Part shown: positions 61,475 through 64,000 of the stretch, in pieces | Layout of the letters: every line of letters starts with the position of its first letter | Numbering within the stretch: position 1 is the first letter of the stretch | DNA from: Oscillospiraceae bacterium | Lineage (GTDB): Bacteria > Bacillota > Clostridia > UMGS1810 | Direction: 5' to 3' | Assembly (NCBI GenBank): GCA_015068975.1 | Contig: SVJM01000001.1 | Span: 62,001 to 126,000, forward strand | DNA: 64,000 bases | Notes under the pieces: model-generated | The model's database searches: none | What the model saw: only the letters and a program-made list of their open reading frames with translations | What the model was told of the DNA's origin: nothing | Position numbers and translations under genes: made by a program

Positions 61475-63133
61475 ATGGGCATAAAATCATACATAAGGTC
61501 ATCAATGGACACAATATTCTACGATAGTTCTCTGTACGAAGATTCCTTTGATGAAATAAAAATACTTAAGAATCAACCCACATCATTTCAGATGGCATAT
61601 CTGTTTGAAAATGAAGATGAGGATACCGCTAATATCACTCCAAAGCTTACAGTTAATGTAGAATCGGAAATTTCAGATTATGTAAGTCTTTATTCGGTAG
61701 AAAATGTAGGAGCAAATGTAATCGGACCCGCATTAACCGATGATTGGTATCTGTCAAGGAAACCGGGAATGTACCCTGATGTGTGTAAGAAAGTAAAAAA
61801 CAACATAGTAAGATGTGTAAGCTATCAGTGGGGAAGTTTGTGGGTTAATATCAATGAAGAGAAAGAAAATCTTAATCCCGGTGAATATGATATAAAAATA
61901 TCGTTAAAATGTGAAAGAAAATTTACCTACGAATGTGAAAAGACAGTGAGAGTAAAGGTGATTGATGATACAGTTTTACCTCACCAAAGATATGTGACCA
62001 ACTGGATGCACTATGATTGCATATCGTATTTCTCTGATGCAAAGCCTTTTTCAAAGAAGTTTTATAAAGCGTTTAAGAGTTATGCAACACTTGCTTCAAA
62101 AAACGGACAGAATACAGTTCTTTTTCCTGCATTCACACCTGCACTTGATACAGAAGTGGGATGCGAAAGAATGACTGCACAGCTTGTAAATATAGAAAAG
62201 ACGGATAAGGGGTATGTATTTGACTTTTCCAAGGCAAAGGAGTTTGTGGATATATGCAGAGAGTGTGGAATAAAGTATTTTGAACACTGTCATTTCTTCA
62301 CACAATGGGGGGCAAAAGCTGCTCCGAAAATTGTGGTTAAGGTAAATGGCAAAAACAAAAAGCTTTTCGGATGGCACACAAATTCCATTGGGGTTGAATA
62401 TTTTGGATTTCTTAAGGAATATATAAAGGCATTCAAAAAGTTTATGAAAGAAAACAAACTTACAGACAGTTTTGTTTTTCACGTTTCTGATGAACCTCAT
62501 CTTAAACATATGGAAACATACGGCCCTGCAAGCGAGTTTGTCCATAAAGAGCTTAAAGGATACATAATATGTGATGCTTTGGCAGACTATGGATTTTATG
62601 AGTCGAAAGTTGTGACAACACCTGTTGCTGTTACAACAACCGCAGATGATTTCATCGGAAAAGCAGATGATATGTGGATATATTTCACAGGCGGAGTGAC
62701 CAGAGAATATCTTACAAACAGAATTATAGGTATCCCTTATGAAAGACAGAGAATTCTCGGTGTGCAGATGTACTATTTCGGTATAAAAGGATTTTTACAG
62801 TGGGGCTTTAATGCTCATCACACCTTCCTGTGCAAAGAGATTATAAATCCGTATATCTCTCCCGATATGAACAAGGAATTTCTAGCCGGCACATCATATC
62901 TTGTTTATCCCGAAAAAGACTGTGCTACACCTTCGGTAAGACTCTTTATCCATCGTGAAACTTTCAATGATATATCACTTCTGGAAAAACTGGAAAGTAT
63001 GGTGGGAAGAGAAAGAGTAATCGAAATAATAGAAGAAGCAATGCCCGGAATCAACTTAAGATACCGTGTGACTAAAGAGCAGTTTGATACACTTTACAAC
63101 AAAGTAATAGAAGAAATCGAAAAATCAATATAA
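61475..63133 (+). CDS. DUF4091 (GH123-like) protein
   Basis: GH123 members cleave beta-N-acetylgalactosaminides; the wider DUF4091 group is largely untested. The 552-residue protein has no signal peptide, an N-terminal beta domain (about 1-165) and a TIM-barrel part (about 170-520). The Asp-Glu pair in FHVSDEPHL fits the GH123 assisted-catalysis dyad; ILGVQMYYFGIKGFLQWGFN matches the C-terminal DUF4091 region. AGAGGAG precedes the ATG. It lies 22 nt after the second GH10 gene and is likely co-transcribed, giving a cytosolic enzyme paired with a secreted one. Confidence 0.8.
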   Translation: MGIKSYIRSSMDTIFYDSSLYEDSFDEIKILKNQPTSFQMAYLFENEDEDTANITPKLTVNVESEISDYVSLYSVENVGANVIGPALTDDWYLSRKPGMYPDVCKKVKNNIVRCVSYQWGSLWVNINEEKENLNPGEYDIKISLKCERKFTYECEKTVRVKVIDDTVLPHQRYVTNWMHYDCISYFSDAKPFSKKFYKAFKSYATLASKNGQNTVLFPAFTPALDTEVGCERMTAQLVNIEKTDKGYVFDFSKAKEFVDICRECGIKYFEHCHFFTQWGAKAAPKIVVKVNGKNKKLFGWHTNSIGVEYFGFLKEYIKAFKKFMKENKLTDSFVFHVSDEPHLKHMETYGPASEFVHKELKGYIICDALADYGFYESKVVTTPVAVTTTADDFIGKADDMWIYFTGGVTREYLTNRIIGIPYERQRILGVQMYYFGIKGFLQWGFNAHHTFLCKEIINPYISPDMNKEFLAGTSYLVYPEKDCATPSVRLFIHRETFNDISLLEKLESMVGRERVIEIIEEAMPGINLRYRVTKEQFDTLYNKVIEEIEKSI

Positions 63134-63142
63134 ATCTAACCG

Positions 63143-63184
63143 AAACTATACCATTGGGCTATACCGATGGTATAGTTTTTTATT
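63143..63184 (+). terminator. Terminator after the DUF4091 gene
   Basis: 12-bp stem AAACTATACCAT/ATGGTATAGTTT (63143-63154 with 63167-63178) and T-run. Confidence 0.88.
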
Positions 63185-63287
63185 AAAAATCTTTTAAAAT
63201 TTGAGGAATTCTCTTATCATCTCTCATCAAAAAATATCTTTCAAATTTTATGGAATTATCTTATTATCTCCCCTTTGGCTTATGCGT

Positions 63288-63930
63288 TCCGGACGGATTT
63301 TACACCACAAGAGATAGGAAAATTCTGTCTGGAACGGACAAACAGAGCCAAAGCTGTATAATGAGTATCCAAAGATGGCACTTTATACGGTTTTAAAATA
63401 TGAATTTTGCATCATTCTACAGAAAACTCGTCAAACATACAATGAGTATTGTTTTTGAGTTTTCCTTGTCTGATAACAAAATTCCTTATTTTAAAACATA
63501 AGGAGCTTTTCGAATCATTATCATCGTATAAAGTGCCATCCTTGGATACTCCGCAGGCGAATGTTTGTTCAAAGAAAAAACGAATAAAAACAAAGAAATC
63601 CGATGTGTAAGCGAGGATTTCCACATCAGAAGAAAAAATACAACAAGTTATAGAGAATATACACAATACTTCCCATTCGGTTTTTTGGTCCGGGACATTT
63701 TTACACAGGAACTAGGGGTAGGAAAAATGGTTTGGATTGGACAAACAGAGCCAAAGCTGTATGCGATACCGCGCAGGCGAATGTTTGTTCAAAGAAAAAA
63801 CGAATAAAAACAAAGAAATCCGATGTGTAAGCGAGGATTTCCACATCAGAAGAAAAAATACAACAAGGTTTAAGAAAACTACACAATATTCCCCCATTCG
63901 GTTTTTCGATCCGGAACATTTTTACACCCC
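63288..63930. repeat. Tandem array of a roughly 220-bp unit containing nested-hairpin repeats
   Basis: Units begin near 63288, 63690 and 63912 with CGGAACAT/CGGGACAT-like words and TTTTACAC. Positions 63552-63690 and 63772-63912 are near-identical with a 220-nt offset. Each unit holds, in reverse orientation, the hairpin repeat found at 5511 (GGACAAACAGAGCCAAAGCT ... GGCGAATGTTTGTT; clean copy at 63739-63790). Short reading frames here are the repeat read as protein and are not called as genes. The final 70 bp show AT-rich words that may be a promoter of the next gene. Confidence 0.85.
63363..63551. mobile_element. 189-bp MITE-like element inside a repeat unit
   Basis: Bounded by 27-bp terminal inverted repeats (63363-63389 and 63525-63551) with a single mismatch; each starts GAGTATCCAA and contains GATGGCACTTTATACG. 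An inner inverted pair (63390-63400 with 63487-63497) extends the structure. It splits a nested-hairpin repeat exactly in its small central loop, since the left and right halves match the intact copy at 63739. No coding capacity. No clear target duplication could be read. Confidence 0.65.
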
Positions 63931-64000
63931 TTACGCAAATTGGTACTTGCGAAGTGACCACCAAATATGTATAATATAATAGATATAATATGGGACGATA

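Noticed and set aside
63565-63979. Two overlapping short reading frames with the same peptide start (MFKEKTNKNKE)
   Set aside because: They are translations of the tandem repeat units, have no ribosome site and owe their similarity to the DNA repeat.

Overview
The window looks like a chromosomal segment of a low-GC, Gram-positive anaerobe of the class Clostridia. The grounds are Shine-Dalgarno sites close to AGGAGG, frequent TTG starts, sigma-A promoters, a WalRK/YycHI operon, RNase Y, S-layer-homology (SLH) anchored surface proteins and proteins with copper-amine-oxidase-like N-terminal domains. The polysaccharide-degrading content would suit a gut or plant-fibre habitat. No rRNA, tRNA, CRISPR array or transposase gene was seen. 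Genus-level assignment is not possible from sequence alone.

Left part (1-28.4 kb) is mostly housekeeping. It holds topB (partial) and cysE on the minus strand, divergent from rny (RNase Y); a YitT membrane protein; an operon with a degenerate DacA-like protein, walR and walK; a small secreted protein preceded by three evenly spaced WalR-type half-sites; yycH, yycI and ybaB; a PHP metallohydrolase; an RpiR-type regulator; mutS2; a WYL regulator; a HAD phosphatase; pyrH-frr; and uppS-cdsA-dxr-rseP. The usual pyrH-frr-uppS run is split by about 1.1 kb containing hairpin repeats, a candidate structured RNA and a 93-residue protein. An M14 carboxypeptidase and an ApbE follow.

Middle part (28.5-39.3 kb) encodes five secreted proteins that together resemble a cell-surface scaffold. 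One has half a dockerin-like motif. A 1322-residue protein has two cohesin-like regions, many beta-rich repeats and a C-terminal dockerin-like pair. Two tandem paralogues combine a cohesin-like domain, a Gly/Ser linker and three SLH domains. The fifth joins a copper-amine-oxidase-like N-terminal domain to an RsiV-like domain and an inhibitory-type serpin. This is the best candidate for an undescribed system in the window; the cohesin and dockerin calls rest on sequence pattern only.

Right part (39.4-63.1 kb) is a polysaccharide-utilisation region. It has a LacI regulator with a cre-like site on its promoter, a sugar isomerase-like protein and a Gfo/Idh/MocA oxidoreductase. Four AraC regulators follow, each divergent from a large target or lying beside one: a 1477-residue LVIVD-repeat protein, two divergent GH10 enzymes with copper-amine-oxidase-like N-termini, and an 820-residue protein of unknown family. 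An SGNH hydrolase and a DUF4091 (GH123-like) protein complete it. The LVIVD protein and both GH10s end in the same jelly-roll-like module finishing in LPST. The likely logic is extracellular attack by the surface-held GH10s, followed by cytosolic processing by the signal-less enzymes; no transporter is present in the window.

Intergenic DNA carries several dispersed repeat families: a nested-hairpin repeat at 5.4, 13.2, 21.55, 55.6 and 63.3-63.8 kb, usually just after a terminator hairpin; a terminator family with a GGGAC-S-GTCCC core at four loci; a 150-bp tandem repeat; and a 189-bp element with 27-bp terminal inverted repeats sitting inside one repeat copy.
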